NCBI GenBank assembly: GCA_002502095.1
Contig: DAPJ01000028.1
Location: forward strand, 16,605-80,604
Reading direction: 5' to 3'
Length of the DNA: 64,000 nucleotides
Source of the DNA: Euryarchaeota archaeon UBA62
Lineage (GTDB): Archaea > Thermoplasmatota > Poseidoniia > Poseidoniales > Thalassarchaeaceae
Shown here piece by piece: positions 9,001 through 16,129 of the stretch (positions are counted from its first letter, which is position 1; every line of letters begins with the position of its first letter). A program made the translations under genes and the position numbers. The notes under the pieces were generated by a model. That model was given only the letters and a program-made list of their open reading frames with translations, was not told the DNA's origin and searched no databases.

Positions 9001-9902
9001 GCCTCTCCTGGCTTAGTAGCTACAGCTACACCGCCTTCTGAAGCACTGGAGGGAACTACTCCGTAGGACATAGTTTGCTCTTGTCCACTTACGGCTCCAT
9101 TGAAGTCAAAGTTTGTAGCCGCCCAGTAAGTATCCCTGTTGCAGAAGTAAAGTGTACCATCTGTCTCTGTTGCATTCAATGACGTGTCTCCATCATAGTA
9201 ATTCCCATAATCGTTACCGTAGACCAAGTATTTTCCTCCGAATGGACATGTAGAGTTACCGGAACTAAGAGGGCTCTGACTGTATAGGAACGACCCGTTT
9301 ACGACTGTTCCATTGCTGACTGCACCATTTCCTCCTTGTATTGTCTGGTTAGTAGTACATAGGTAATCTACATGAGAGATCTCAGAGGTATCAAGAACCC
9401 CATTTCCTCCCTCATCGTACCCCGAGGTGAGGTTGTACCCCTTTAGTCCATTACAACTAGGGTGAGGAGTATATCCAGCTGAGTTCTCAAAGGCGATTCT
9501 GATTATATTTGCAGGACCTTGTCTGTAATTTGTGTCCAGAGAAATACTGTAGTTGTAATTATCAAAATGGGTAATATCATTCAAGCTGCCGTCATCCACT
9601 AAGGTGAGATTCCCCTCTCGATATTCAGTGGTGGTTCCTGAGCTAGTTCCATTTTCCAGAACGAAGATGTCCATCTCAGTAGCAGGAGTCAGTGATGCGG
9701 CCATCGGAGAATCTGTTACATGGGCCCATCCATCCATGATTGTAGCGTTCCCAGGTGCTCTGAATCCGGTCAGTGTGGTAGACCCGCCTGCCGTATTCAC
9801 TGTGGACGGTCCAGCCCATGAAGTAGTTGCGGCGTTCGTGATAGGTGCTAGTAGCATCAGGAGTACTAGGGCTCCTGCGAGCCTCCTGCGGTAGTTCGAC
9901 AT
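3051..9902 (-). CDS. Giant membrane-anchored surface protein (2283 residues)
   Basis: ATG 9902 gives a typical signal peptide (MSNYRRRLAGALVLLMLLAP, then an alanine-rich cleavage region), so it is preferred over the upstream ATG at 9962. Near the N-terminus are two Cys-paired modules (SCNGLKGYNLTSGYDE and TCPFGGKYLVYGNDY, each ending in YLC or YFC) that resemble the DUF7151-type pattern. They are followed by jelly-roll domains with GWFIDDVDYRN and GWHIDNVGIKM, the style of MAM or choice-of-anchor modules, then a long series of beta-sandwich segments with many potential N-glycosylation sites. A membrane segment (about 2234-2259, SAIMMIGAIAAIAVAAIGFL) precedes a cytosolic tail that is almost all Asp, Glu and Tyr. 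Likely roles are adhesion, sheath or particle contact; no catalytic motif was found. The acidic EDDVYYDDDD tail recurs in the 981-residue protein at 43865. Confidence 0.85.
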   Translation of the reverse strand: MSNYRRRLAGALVLLMLLAPITNAATTSWAGPSTVNTAGGSTTLTGFRAPGNATIMDGWAHVTDSPMAASLTPATEMDIFVLENGTSSGTTTEYREGNLTLVDDGSLNDITHFDNYNYSISLDTNYRQGPANIIRIAFENSAGYTPHPSCNGLKGYNLTSGYDEGGNGVLDTSEISHVDYLCTTNQTIQGGNGAVSNGTVVNGSFLYSQSPLSSGNSTCPFGGKYLVYGNDYGNYYDGDTSLNATETDGTLYFCNRDTYWAATNFDFNGAVSGQEQTMSYGVVPSSASEGGVAVATKPGEALPAGVDAWLNLPIMQVPTNATRNNYYLSFDHWFHLDSSEAGAWLEYKTSGGVWKWIATDGGYPSYIDSTDIEVNGAPSGNLPVFTGATHSGWQSETLNLTTLFSDPSMSSVASVEFRFRVWTSNSSGSFPGWFIDDVDYRNDGTGQGVWHHGCDVNGTSYQNYGTYCYYNNNQLGYLTVPVDLYNVTDLEFDLHWDLEGSSWDNACIELSNNNGTSWTDISSTGSTGGICRSRQGNIPGSSGYADKDGNIPSYTYNGFAYTDDSGGMVTISNSVPSANRVNGSLLRFVVQTDTSVQYGSPGGAGDPDDREGLTVYGYRTMNSIGDTIDQFTIPATATTSGTHEWQFLTLNSGYINVDMGFEDSQVTAPTSDYHTGFYNIYQQSSGNQGSCTSERCDWRLSEPGTYGPESASSFPYMYKIGMNGGTDAVYQSSLVTPIYTVSGIGESSFAFDMNACMDYGTGNYVYVGGALWMKVNGGQWQHVDMPSYTDRQYSYASATYTVNDGLEIWTRLHCNSNDWGSYEVDLSDYKGDDVQFKFAFGGRFSDANSGWHIDNVGIKMGNFSQPGTWTSPSFSIAGENAFNRGIIEIDGTTDDYANNTLTGSLIDATSGASIPGYSNLDFPISLAGVDSDSYPLVKLTVDMDTTNPLSTPMLEFIRVGGNRLLTADMMGLNGWQMTNVEVIDGLINATNISGTISSDYIHSVRPIKALSFGGNSSVNVQIEVRDESGNSIGSSPKGGSVVFATPRTGYSLHVTLPTNGYIDRLQTTHLYGEPASNVEVDFADDGNLDWSFPNDLSRGHYAWQTKLLGSQSDIGYLDGTRSITMQIGSTPSTAFAIIPTTGSVNGGLVSLVSDSDGFESPVDISIAGATFSTGSAAERFTSEMNQYQISGINSLASGWTDTETDRDWRVVEFSLSSTQSQTVTLTGLAIGYTMFENVSDISVPIADYHTTISQADPPPVEIAIPVTISSSTGSISVAGELVYDFIMTNRDFQVPNTLYPDGVINEIETAHHHLNDNSLLNAIELTGSASDGQIIAFRAENGNDGLWGQGSDPVTISQTSGSSVAPLDVSQSYVEIVTHSDGYDDVVVNWMFDVNWNWDDVESIRWVSTALDENGEFVWPAVSFSGQGSSKAVENDLQIESFEVRDEYGRLLSNQFSTFYPFPVKSTNDINVSGTVRFQDASDSRPQPSDFLVGLNMSGALYPMSMGENGSFETTVDWLSSTTIGNEVTLSPLMLTVGPSGSTVGAEDTSGTPPQTTVIIDSSAPVAGPLQVNTPTGLQDAHGKVWDPTVPLSVYVTIDESEARGESITLKYWRGSSDDVNMDGVADESEYLGQTLPLSSGMTGQQQVNFIGIDVSAQDFNSPVHMFIEGTDWAGLTYQEGGTGGSAGASNSWASVIVATDEPTSIPASGYSMNAELGYLMAGHRHTFSMQIDEPNGIETLDNVTIMLCGDGPSNVGKMSYDPSRGVLWSAPDSMVTPLSVQTQSVTAIVTELSIDFEISWDYVWEDGQPSCKPSVSILDDLNTVAYQNNIGELSWILDNQFLAIPDSMTDLTSPMMDQVEDQLFLRQGDEFMVTGSLMYAGSGMPINSIPDDLRVQATVIYGSQQISSETELAEDSTFSITVTLPDRVPLDPTMAVSLSVLNVPGLGGSTANSDYSIVVDSRAPTALFDQLKYPDSSLTIIESDMVDDVKVTVTMNDQIGMKDGPLQVSWVYMRGNSPVTGTEDSGELMLILEGDRSSSSEWSDVYQSRIDLTPQNGMSIEAGDSISFWITSTDKAGNEVSGLGSESIPRAPALRIMEFIGEYVRSVSSPSAPLMNEIVTIETFWENTGKRDGTLVVGLYELVYEVDENGQSSERWKESLTTAQTPNLEISLEAEATSVRVTFRWEATSPGQPNLYIVTDIDGDGSIGESDFNAADIAIGGISVVPPPPEDEGSSDSAIMMIGAIAAIAVAAIGFLMSRRGNEDDVYYDDDDYEYYEEDDEY

Positions 9903-9983
9903 GCTAGCTCGTATTCTTGTAGAGATTATGAATGAATTGGTCGTCTTGCATGAACTGAGCAAAAACTGTATGAATTAGTCTGT

Positions 9984-9988
9984 AAAAA
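9984..9988 (-). terminator. T-run terminator of tRNA-Thr
   Basis: Read on the minus strand, five consecutive T follow the encoded CCA of tRNA-Thr with no gap. Archaeal RNA polymerase commonly terminates at such runs. Confidence 0.5.
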
Positions 9989-10063
9989 TGGAGCCACTGG
10001 GGAGAATTGAACTCCCGACCTTCCCATTACCAATGGGATGCTATACCCCTAAGCCACAGTGGC
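9989..10063 (-). tRNA. tRNA-Thr (GGT)
   Basis: The minus strand folds as a cloverleaf. The acceptor GCCACTG pairs with CAGTGGC, the anticodon stem TCCCA/TGGGA encloses TTGGTAA with anticodon GGT, and the T arm is GGGAG-TTCAATT-CTCCC. The discriminator is U, as expected for archaeal tRNA-Thr, and CCA is encoded. No intron is present. Confidence 0.95.
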
Positions 10064-10155
10064 GCTGAACACGGGAATGGCTGGCTACCTTTGGGTGTTA
10101 CTATGGGAGGGCTATCGATTAGCTCAAGACTGTGGTGGGTGTCGGACACTACATA

Positions 10156-10241
10156 GCCGAGATCGCATAGCCTGGTATTGCGCATGACTGGAAATCATGT
10201 GGGTTCATCCCTCCGGAGTTCAAATCTCCGTCTCGGCGCCA
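10156..10241 (+). tRNA. tRNA-Ser (GGA)
   Basis: The acceptor GCCGAGA pairs with TCTCGGC, and the anticodon stem CATGA/TCATG encloses CTGGAAA with anticodon GGA. The T arm is CGGAG-TTCAAAT-CTCCG. The long variable arm typical of serine tRNAs is present, the discriminator is G and CCA is encoded. No intron is present. Confidence 0.95.
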
Positions 10242-10307
10242 CTACAACTGACCAAATAACGCCCAAATCGTCGAGGGGCTTATGTCATCCATCTATTGGT
10301 CGTGGTC

Positions 10308-11468
10308 ATGGAGGGGGCGACTGTGGCGACTGGCGACCTCGATGTCGAGGTGTCTGAAGTCCAAAGATTGTCTGACTTTAGTAAAGTGACAAACCTTGGG
10401 GAAAGGTCGAGTTTTCTATCATTTATCGATACTCTGTTACTGCAATTTACATTTCACGTACATACTTCGAGAAAATTTTGGGGAAAATATGAGGCTTTAG
10501 TATTGGCTCTCGCTTCAGCTTCGGTTGTAATGGGCGCTTGGGATTATGGAATCGATGAGCTTTCCTCGGGGGGAGACTGGAGCAGAGGGGGACTGTTCGG
10601 CGATGAGAGTGGTTTCCTCCATCTTGAAGAATGGTCGTTAATGCTGAGCTTACTTACGATGATGGCTTGGGCATCGGCCTTGGTGCTGATGTGGGTCAGA
10701 TATCCGATAATGAGAGAGAATCTGGTCTTCCTTGTGGTTGCATCGTTCTCTGTCCAGCTAGGGTATATTTACTCCCACTCAGGCTCTCCAGACTTCCCCC
10801 TCGGTTCGGGGATATCGGATTTTGGAGGAGTAGCCTTAGGGAATCTCGTCATGATTTTCTTAGCTGTCTTTGTCGTCCACAGAGCCGTTACTGAAACTAG
10901 GGACATCCATGTCGAAGAGAAGCATTCACATCCGGATCCCAGACTAGTTGAAAAGGCTTGGAAAGACCATCGCCTCGATGCTTGGAGTGCCAGCTTGGTC
11001 ATTTGGGTAATTATGATTAATATCATGTCTTGGTCCGGATCTCATGCCATTTCTCAAAGGCCTCCTTTCGAGGATGGAATACTCGCAATATCTCTACTAT
11101 ACGTCACCTCAGGAGTCGTATCTTTCTTCCTGCTGATGCATATTGTTTGGTATCCCCATTTCATGCTGGGAGGAGGGGATCATACCATTCAGTCATCTAG
11201 GGCTAGGGAGGTCGCAGGCGTTTCAGTAGTCTCCAGAGAGGAGACTTTGCAAGGGCTATGTCCTGTTTGTGGTGCTGAAACTCCCGTTATCAAGAAGCCT
11301 AGCGGTAAGATAGAGGTGCATTGCTCTGACTCAGAATGCAAGGGCTGGGGTGTACCTGGTGAGCCCTGTTCTTCGTGCGCCAGAATTCTACCACTTCGTC
11401 TTAAGTGTGAAAAATGTGGTAGTAGCTCTTCTGCCACTAGTCACTTTGTTAAGACGGATGCATGGTAA
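10308..11468 (+). CDS. Multi-pass membrane protein with C-terminal zinc ribbons
   Basis: The 386-residue protein has a cytosolic-looking N-terminus of about 60 residues. Several hydrophobic segments follow (for example LVLALASASVVMGAW, LLTMMAWASALVLMW, VFLVVASFSVQLGYIYS, LVMIFLAVFVVH, ASLVIWVIMINIMSW and AISLLYVTSGVVSFFLLMH). The last 70 residues hold Cys pairs CPVCGAE, HCSDSEC, CSSCARI and CEKCGSS, forming two probable zinc ribbons facing the cytosol. The family is not recognised. ATG 10308 is preferred over an in-frame TTG at 10296. The next gene begins just after the stop, so the two may be co-transcribed. Confidence 0.75.
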   Translation: MEGATVATGDLDVEVSEVQRLSDFSKVTNLGERSSFLSFIDTLLLQFTFHVHTSRKFWGKYEALVLALASASVVMGAWDYGIDELSSGGDWSRGGLFGDESGFLHLEEWSLMLSLLTMMAWASALVLMWVRYPIMRENLVFLVVASFSVQLGYIYSHSGSPDFPLGSGISDFGGVALGNLVMIFLAVFVVHRAVTETRDIHVEEKHSHPDPRLVEKAWKDHRLDAWSASLVIWVIMINIMSWSGSHAISQRPPFEDGILAISLLYVTSGVVSFFLLMHIVWYPHFMLGGGDHTIQSSRAREVAGVSVVSREETLQGLCPVCGAETPVIKKPSGKIEVHCSDSECKGWGVPGEPCSSCARILPLRLKCEKCGSSSSATSHFVKTDAW

Positions 11469-11491
11469 TAGGGTATACCAGAGTGAATAAT

Positions 11492-12760
11492 ATGTCTGAT
11501 GAAGAAATCGAGGATGACAAGTCATTTATCGATAATTCATCTCTAAATCTTTTGATAAAAGTTACTTCATCGCTGGTAGTTCTGCTCAGTATACTAATAA
11601 TTTCTCTGTGGGCTGTATATCAGACTGCAGATGTGACATTCGGTGGCCCTCCCAGTTCTCTAGAACTATGGGAGGATGAATACAGGGAGATGACAGGACT
11701 GGATAGAGTTGATGGTTTTGAAGGAAGTGGAGTAAAAATCTGCATTGTTGATACTGGAATAGACATAAGCCACCCTGATCTCGAAGATGCCAATGTAATT
11801 GGTTGGAATGATTTTATTTCTGGTTCTGATTCCCCTTATGATGACGAAGGACATGGAACCGCTATGGTAGGAATTATTGCTTCAAAGGGCGGATTAAATG
11901 GGGTTTCCCCAGAAGCTGATTTACTAATTGCTAAGGCCATTTCAGATGATGGGTCTGGAACTGATTCGACAATTGCAGATGCAGTGGATTGGTGCGTTGA
12001 GGGGGGCGCGGATATCATCTCTCTCAGCCTAGGTGGCAGTCAGGGATTTGGCTCTGGATTCTTCACTACCGATCAGTTAGAGGAATCTGTACAGGAAGCG
12101 ATAGATTCGGGCGTTTATGTTGTGGCTGCTGCTGGAAATGACGGGGAAGATGACGATGGTGATGTTGAGTCGCCCGGTTCAGTGGAAGACGTAATCTGTG
12201 TTGGTGCGGTTACCAGAACAAGCTCTATCTGGAGTGGGAGTTCTGTTGGAGATAACAATGGAAGATTATGGCCTAACCCAATTCTCCCTAGGCAGGACCC
12301 GGATAAGAAACCAGAAATCGTTGCACCTGGTCATGAAGTCCCAATTTTGATGGCTCAGAGTACAGGGAGTGGAACCTGGTGGGGTTGGTCAAGTGGGACC
12401 TCTGCCGCCACTGCATGGGTTTCTGGCTCGATAGCGATTTTCTTAGAGGCTAACCCTGAGATGAAAAGAGATGGGGCGCAAGGTGGGAATTCTGCAATAT
12501 CTAATCTGAAAATGATCATGTCACAGAACTCCGAGATGAAGAACGACCAGGAAGATCATGATGACCATTATGGGTACGGATTACTTCGAATAGATTTAAT
12601 CATAAACGAAACTCAAAATTCTAGTTCGGATTCTGACCTTCTCGGCTCCAGTTTTTCTGAGTTGGTAGGCATACAAGACAAATATGTACAAGAAGTTCAA
12701 GTCACACGTCGGATGATGGCCAGTGTACCACCTGATAATTCTACGAAAGAAACAGAATGA
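11492..12760 (+). CDS. Membrane-anchored subtilisin-like serine protease (S8)
   Basis: The 422-residue protein has one N-terminal membrane anchor (about residues 20-42, LIKVTSSLVVLLSILIISLW) and an extracellular S8 peptidase domain. The triad is visible: Asp87 in CIVDTGIDISHPDL, His121 in DEGHGTAMVGI and Ser304 in SSGTSAATAWVSG, with oxyanion Asn216 in VVAAAGNDG. There is no obvious inhibitor-type propeptide and no extra C-terminal domain beyond about 70 residues. It probably cuts peptides or surface proteins outside the cell. ATG 11492 follows AGAGTG; an ATG at 11462 overlaps the upstream stop. The last 64 bases overlap the 3' end of the convergent gene at 12697. Confidence 0.93.
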   Translation: MSDEEIEDDKSFIDNSSLNLLIKVTSSLVVLLSILIISLWAVYQTADVTFGGPPSSLELWEDEYREMTGLDRVDGFEGSGVKICIVDTGIDISHPDLEDANVIGWNDFISGSDSPYDDEGHGTAMVGIIASKGGLNGVSPEADLLIAKAISDDGSGTDSTIADAVDWCVEGGADIISLSLGGSQGFGSGFFTTDQLEESVQEAIDSGVYVVAAAGNDGEDDDGDVESPGSVEDVICVGAVTRTSSIWSGSSVGDNNGRLWPNPILPRQDPDKKPEIVAPGHEVPILMAQSTGSGTWWGWSSGTSAATAWVSGSIAIFLEANPEMKRDGAQGGNSAISNLKMIMSQNSEMKNDQEDHDDHYGYGLLRIDLIINETQNSSSDSDLLGSSFSELVGIQDKYVQEVQVTRRMMASVPPDNSTKETE

Positions 12761-13512
12761 TTCGCGCTAATATCTTTAATGAATGAAATCCATTGATTGA
12801 ATGCAATAACCTTGGACTGGGCCTCTGTTGGCTCTTCTCCAGCTACCGGGAAGCCAACGTCACCGGTGGGAACCTCTGGCTCCGGTACTATCATTATCCC
12901 GCCTGGTGAAAGTATGTCAAATGCCGAGGATGCTGCTACGGGCCTGTCTGAATCTGGTAAATCTATGATTACTAGAGAAACGGGTAATGGAATATCACTA
13001 GGCCTAGCCGAAGACGGTAATGACGCAGAGGCTGCAGACCAGCTAGTGACTTCTGCTGTTATCTCAATCCATGGCTTAGCAATCACTCTTGACCAAGATT
13101 CTGCATTATATCTTCTGATTAGTCTATCGATAATCACTCCAAATCTGGCTCCCTCTTCAACGATAATAAAGGAGTCTGGCTTTACTCCGGGAGCATCGTC
13201 AGGAATGGAGGGATCGCCACACCAAAGATCGAACAGCCACGCGGAAAGATGCCCTATCCCTCCTCCGACTAGTATGGCATTACCAAGTGGCACTCTCGAT
13301 ACAATATCCCTTATCCTACTCCTCAGTGATCGAGGCATTGTTCGGAGCCCCATCAAGAGCATTTGCTCCCCGATAGAAGAGGCTATCTCAGGCTCAGTAT
13401 CGGTCCTATCTGGATCTTCAGAAAGTAGTCTTTCCAGCATCTCTGCCTCTGACATCTGTGGCAGTCCAAAACCATCATTGGCGGATGTCATGAACAGCGA
13501 TGGAAGCATCAT
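12697..13512 (-). CDS. Methyltransferase-like Rossmann protein
   Basis: The 271-residue product has a class I methyltransferase layout. A glycine-rich first strand (NAILVGGGIGHLSAW, about residues 78-92) is followed by SFIIVEEGARFGVIIDRLI, whose acidic residues fall at the end of strand two. Later come PVSLVIIDLPDS and LSPGGIMIVPEPE, typical of strands four and five. It may methylate a small molecule or protein, or be a degenerate relative; the substrate is unknown. ATG 13512 is used, with another Met at 13491. Its 3' end overlaps the convergent protease gene by 64 bases. A long ORF in antisense (12797-13588) was judged a shadow. Confidence 0.6.
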   Translation of the reverse strand: MMLPSLFMTSANDGFGLPQMSEAEMLERLLSEDPDRTDTEPEIASSIGEQMLLMGLRTMPRSLRSRIRDIVSRVPLGNAILVGGGIGHLSAWLFDLWCGDPSIPDDAPGVKPDSFIIVEEGARFGVIIDRLIRRYNAESWSRVIAKPWIEITAEVTSWSAASASLPSSARPSDIPLPVSLVIIDLPDSDRPVAASSAFDILSPGGIMIVPEPEVPTGDVGFPVAGEEPTEAQSKVIAFNQWISFIKDISANHSVSFVELSGGTLAIIRRVT

Positions 13513-13568
13513 TATTCAAGATTGGTCTGCGAGGATGCCTTCAAGAGACCCATTCGGGCCGGGCAGAC

Positions 13569-14177
13569 ATGAGCGGAGTGGACTATGACGACGATTTTAT
13601 CGCTGATGTAACTGAATGTCCAACATGTTTGACTATGACAGAACATGAAATTCTGAAGAAGGTTTCTAGAGGCAAGGGGGAGGATCTTTTGGTGAGGTGC
13701 GTCGAGTGCTCGGAAGTACATCTACTGAAACTTAGGCCTAACTCTTCCGTTAGCATTAGGACTACTCTCTCCGAAGGGCCGGAGAGTTCCTCTGTATTTG
13801 TTGAGTCAGATTCTGATGAGTCTATTTCAGTTGGAGATTTATTCGAGAGAGATGGTTCTTTCTGGTCTGTAACAAGGATTGAGATTGGAGATAAGATGTC
13901 AGTTAAGTCTTGTAAGGCTGAAGAAATTATCTCAATGTGGGCCGTGAATAAGAACACATGCGTAGTCAAGATTACCCTTACAGATGAAGAGACTAGTACT
14001 GCTTCAACAATTGACTGCGATCCAGAGAAGGAGTTCTCTTGTGGCACCGTAATGAGAATAGATGGCCGTAGATGGAGAATTAGGGCAATCCATACTGGAG
14101 AGGGCAGGACATTGAGAGGGAAGAGAGTCGCTGCTGATATACGGAGAATGTATCTCCATCCAGTTGTGAAGAGTTAG
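13569..14177 (+). CDS. HVO_0476-like zinc finger protein
   Basis: The 202-residue protein starts with an acidic stretch and a Cys4 zinc site (CPTC about residues 15-18 and RCVEC near 43-47) around TEHEILKKVSRGKGEDLL. This matches archaeal proteins annotated as the HVO_0476 family. The remainder is beta-rich with two similar segments (VGDLFERDGSFWSVTRIE and CGTVMRIDGRRWRIRAIH), suggesting a repeated small barrel. Function in this family is not established; nucleic acid binding is plausible. ATG 13569 is preferred because a longer frame from 13500 overlaps the divergent gene and adds an unrelated tail. Its stop forms TAGCTA with the convergent prodh stop. Confidence 0.75.
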   Translation: MSGVDYDDDFIADVTECPTCLTMTEHEILKKVSRGKGEDLLVRCVECSEVHLLKLRPNSSVSIRTTLSEGPESSSVFVESDSDESISVGDLFERDGSFWSVTRIEIGDKMSVKSCKAEEIISMWAVNKNTCVVKITLTDEETSTASTIDCDPEKEFSCGTVMRIDGRRWRIRAIHTGEGRTLRGKRVAADIRRMYLHPVVKS

Positions 14178-15164
14178 CTATCTCCTGTTTGTCCATGGCA
14201 TGAGTAAGGTCTTGAGGACATGAGTTGCAACTTCTGGGTTTTCCTTCAATCTCCTTATCCCATATTCATACCATTGCTGACCATAAGGAACGTATATCCT
14301 AGTCAGGTGCCCTTGAGAGTTTAGTTTTCTCCTTAGGTCTCCCCGTACCCCTAATAGAAACTGAAATTCATACCCAGGGCCCTTACCTGAGTATGGTATA
14401 TTTCCACTATCAGGGGAGAGGCCATACTTATCCAATAATGATAGGGAATAATCAATCACAGGGTAGTCATGAGAGGCTATTGCAGTATATGCACCATTTC
14501 TTAGCATATGCTCGATTGCCATATTTGTAGAATCAACAATTTCCCTATATCCAGTGTGGGCTATATCTTCTGGCTCTAGGTAGATTCCCTTGCAAATCCT
14601 AAAGTCTGAGTTATGGCCTAGTTCTTCGCATATCTTGTCTATGTCAGAGATGGTTCGAAATAGTCTACCTTGCAGAACTACGCCAATATTATTCAGGCCT
14701 TCAGACCTGATTCTAATCATCAATTCAATTGTCGAGTCAGTCACTCTGCTATCTTCCATGTCTAGTCTTACAAAAATATCGTTTTCAGACGCCTTTCTCG
14801 TTATTTTTAGGATATTGCCGAATGCTAACTCTTCGTCGATCAATAGTCCGAAGGCGGTCGGTTTAATCGAGATATGGGCATCAATATTATTTTCTATGAT
14901 TGAGTCAATCAGTTGGGAGTATTCTTTCAGGAAGAAGTTAGCTTCATCCATAGAAGTAATTTCCTCTCCGAGTACATCAACTGTAAAACACGCCCCTTCG
15001 GAAGAGAGGCTTTTCATTGTAGTAATTGCATCCTCTAATTTTGGGCCGGCTACGTATCTGCTGGCCACCATACGGACTATTGGTTTTGGAGCCAGTGGCA
15101 TGGTCGCGACAATGAGCTTCCCCAAGAACGCCATTAACAGTCCGAGGAGGAGTCGAGACTTCAC
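14178..15164 (-). CDS. Proline dehydrogenase
   Basis: The 328-residue protein fits the monofunctional FAD-dependent proline dehydrogenase family, which oxidises proline to pyrroline-5-carboxylate. Barrel motifs are readable in order: TVDVLGEE, ISIKPTAFGL, FVRLDMEDSRVTDSTIEL, VVLQGRLFRT, RICKGIYLEPE, IASHDYPV, YEFQFLLGVRG and RIYVPYGQQWYEYGIRRL, the last carrying the substrate-binding RR pair. The start is GTG, two bases after the stop of dtdA, so the pair is probably one transcript. No P5C dehydrogenase is in the window. Together with glutamate dehydrogenase at 28828 it points to proline use by way of glutamate. Confidence 0.92.
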   Translation of the reverse strand: MKSRLLLGLLMAFLGKLIVATMPLAPKPIVRMVASRYVAGPKLEDAITTMKSLSSEGACFTVDVLGEEITSMDEANFFLKEYSQLIDSIIENNIDAHISIKPTAFGLLIDEELAFGNILKITRKASENDIFVRLDMEDSRVTDSTIELMIRIRSEGLNNIGVVLQGRLFRTISDIDKICEELGHNSDFRICKGIYLEPEDIAHTGYREIVDSTNMAIEHMLRNGAYTAIASHDYPVIDYSLSLLDKYGLSPDSGNIPYSGKGPGYEFQFLLGVRGDLRRKLNSQGHLTRIYVPYGQQWYEYGIRRLKENPEVATHVLKTLLMPWTNRR

Positions 15165-15166
15165 GA

Positions 15167-16111
15167 TTACTCTTGAGAGATCTCTTTACCTCTACGGATT
15201 AGTATGTCATTCTCGGCAAGTAATTTCCTAATTTCTTCTCGTTGCCAGCCCTTGAATGACTTCCTATCCATATGAACGAATATGTCTGCTCCAGGAAATG
15301 CTTGCTTGGTAGATTCGATTGCTGAAAGAATGGAATCCTGCCACAGAATAGTCGATCTCCCCCCATCAATATTATCGGCAGTACCGAAATCTAGCGAGTA
15401 GCCGGCCAAAACATGACCTAACCAGATGTTTCCCTTCTCCACCACTGCTTTGTGCCTTGGGGCATAATGTCCTCCTCCAAGCCCGACCATTACATTCCCC
15501 TCTCCTTCCCAGATACCCATTGGAGTATTGCCATTTAGGCCCAGAACTTTGCAAAGAACACTGGCCCACAGGTTGAGCGCGTCTTCCCTATTCCAATCAG
15601 ACTGTGTAGAACCTATCTCGATGTAAAGAGTAGGCGAATCTAGAACTGGTCCGTGATGTGTTGCTTCCAATGTGAGGTCAAAATATTGATCTAATTTTTT
15701 CTCTCGTGCCTCCTTCAACATCTCCCTGTAAAGTGATGCAAACCTTGGAGATGGAGGGACCAATTGTCCGTTGATACCGCCTGATTTTCCAGGTAATCCG
15801 GGCGGATAAATACCAGGTAATCCGATAGCGTGCAGAGTTATTGCAGGAGTGTCTGTTGAAGAGACGTGTCTAGAAAGGACCAGGACTTCGTTTATTTCAC
15901 AAGAGGCTTCTTTTTCATGGACAATATCTATCGAGTCTGCATGAACATGAATTTTTTCAATAGATAGGATGTGAACATCACAAATAGGGTGTTTTACTAC
16001 ACGACCATGGGAGAAAACCTCCTCTTGACCCCACTCAGAGGCCCTGAGTAATGAGTCTCGGAGGTTAACCGATGCATCATCGGACTCGGAACATAGAATC
16101 AGAGTCGCCAT
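15167..16111 (-). CDS. dtdA: D-aminoacyl-tRNA deacylase, archaeal type
   Basis: DtdA hydrolyses D-aminoacyl-tRNA, recycling the tRNA and keeping D-residues out of proteins. The archaeal and plant (GEK1) type has a zinc-dependent fold, and its signatures are present: VLSRHVSSTDTPAITLH, GGINGQLVPPSPRF, LEATHHGP, YIEIGSTQSDW and VGLGGGHYAPRHK with clustered His residues. Length (314) is slightly above the usual 270-290. It lies upstream of proline dehydrogenase with a two-base gap and diverges from the gene at 16130. Confidence 0.93.
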   Translation of the reverse strand: MATLILCSESDDASVNLRDSLLRASEWGQEEVFSHGRVVKHPICDVHILSIEKIHVHADSIDIVHEKEASCEINEVLVLSRHVSSTDTPAITLHAIGLPGIYPPGLPGKSGGINGQLVPPSPRFASLYREMLKEAREKKLDQYFDLTLEATHHGPVLDSPTLYIEIGSTQSDWNREDALNLWASVLCKVLGLNGNTPMGIWEGEGNVMVGLGGGHYAPRHKAVVEKGNIWLGHVLAGYSLDFGTADNIDGGRSTILWQDSILSAIESTKQAFPGADIFVHMDRKSFKGWQREEIRKLLAENDILIRRGKEISQE

Positions 16112-16129
16112 GTTGCTCGCAGGGGAGTC

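Noticed and set aside
12797..13588. Long plus-strand ORF of 263 codons antisense to the methyltransferase-like gene
   Set aside because: Composition is Ser/Ile/Pro-rich without recognisable motifs, and the opposite frame has clear Rossmann-type strands. It is a shadow.
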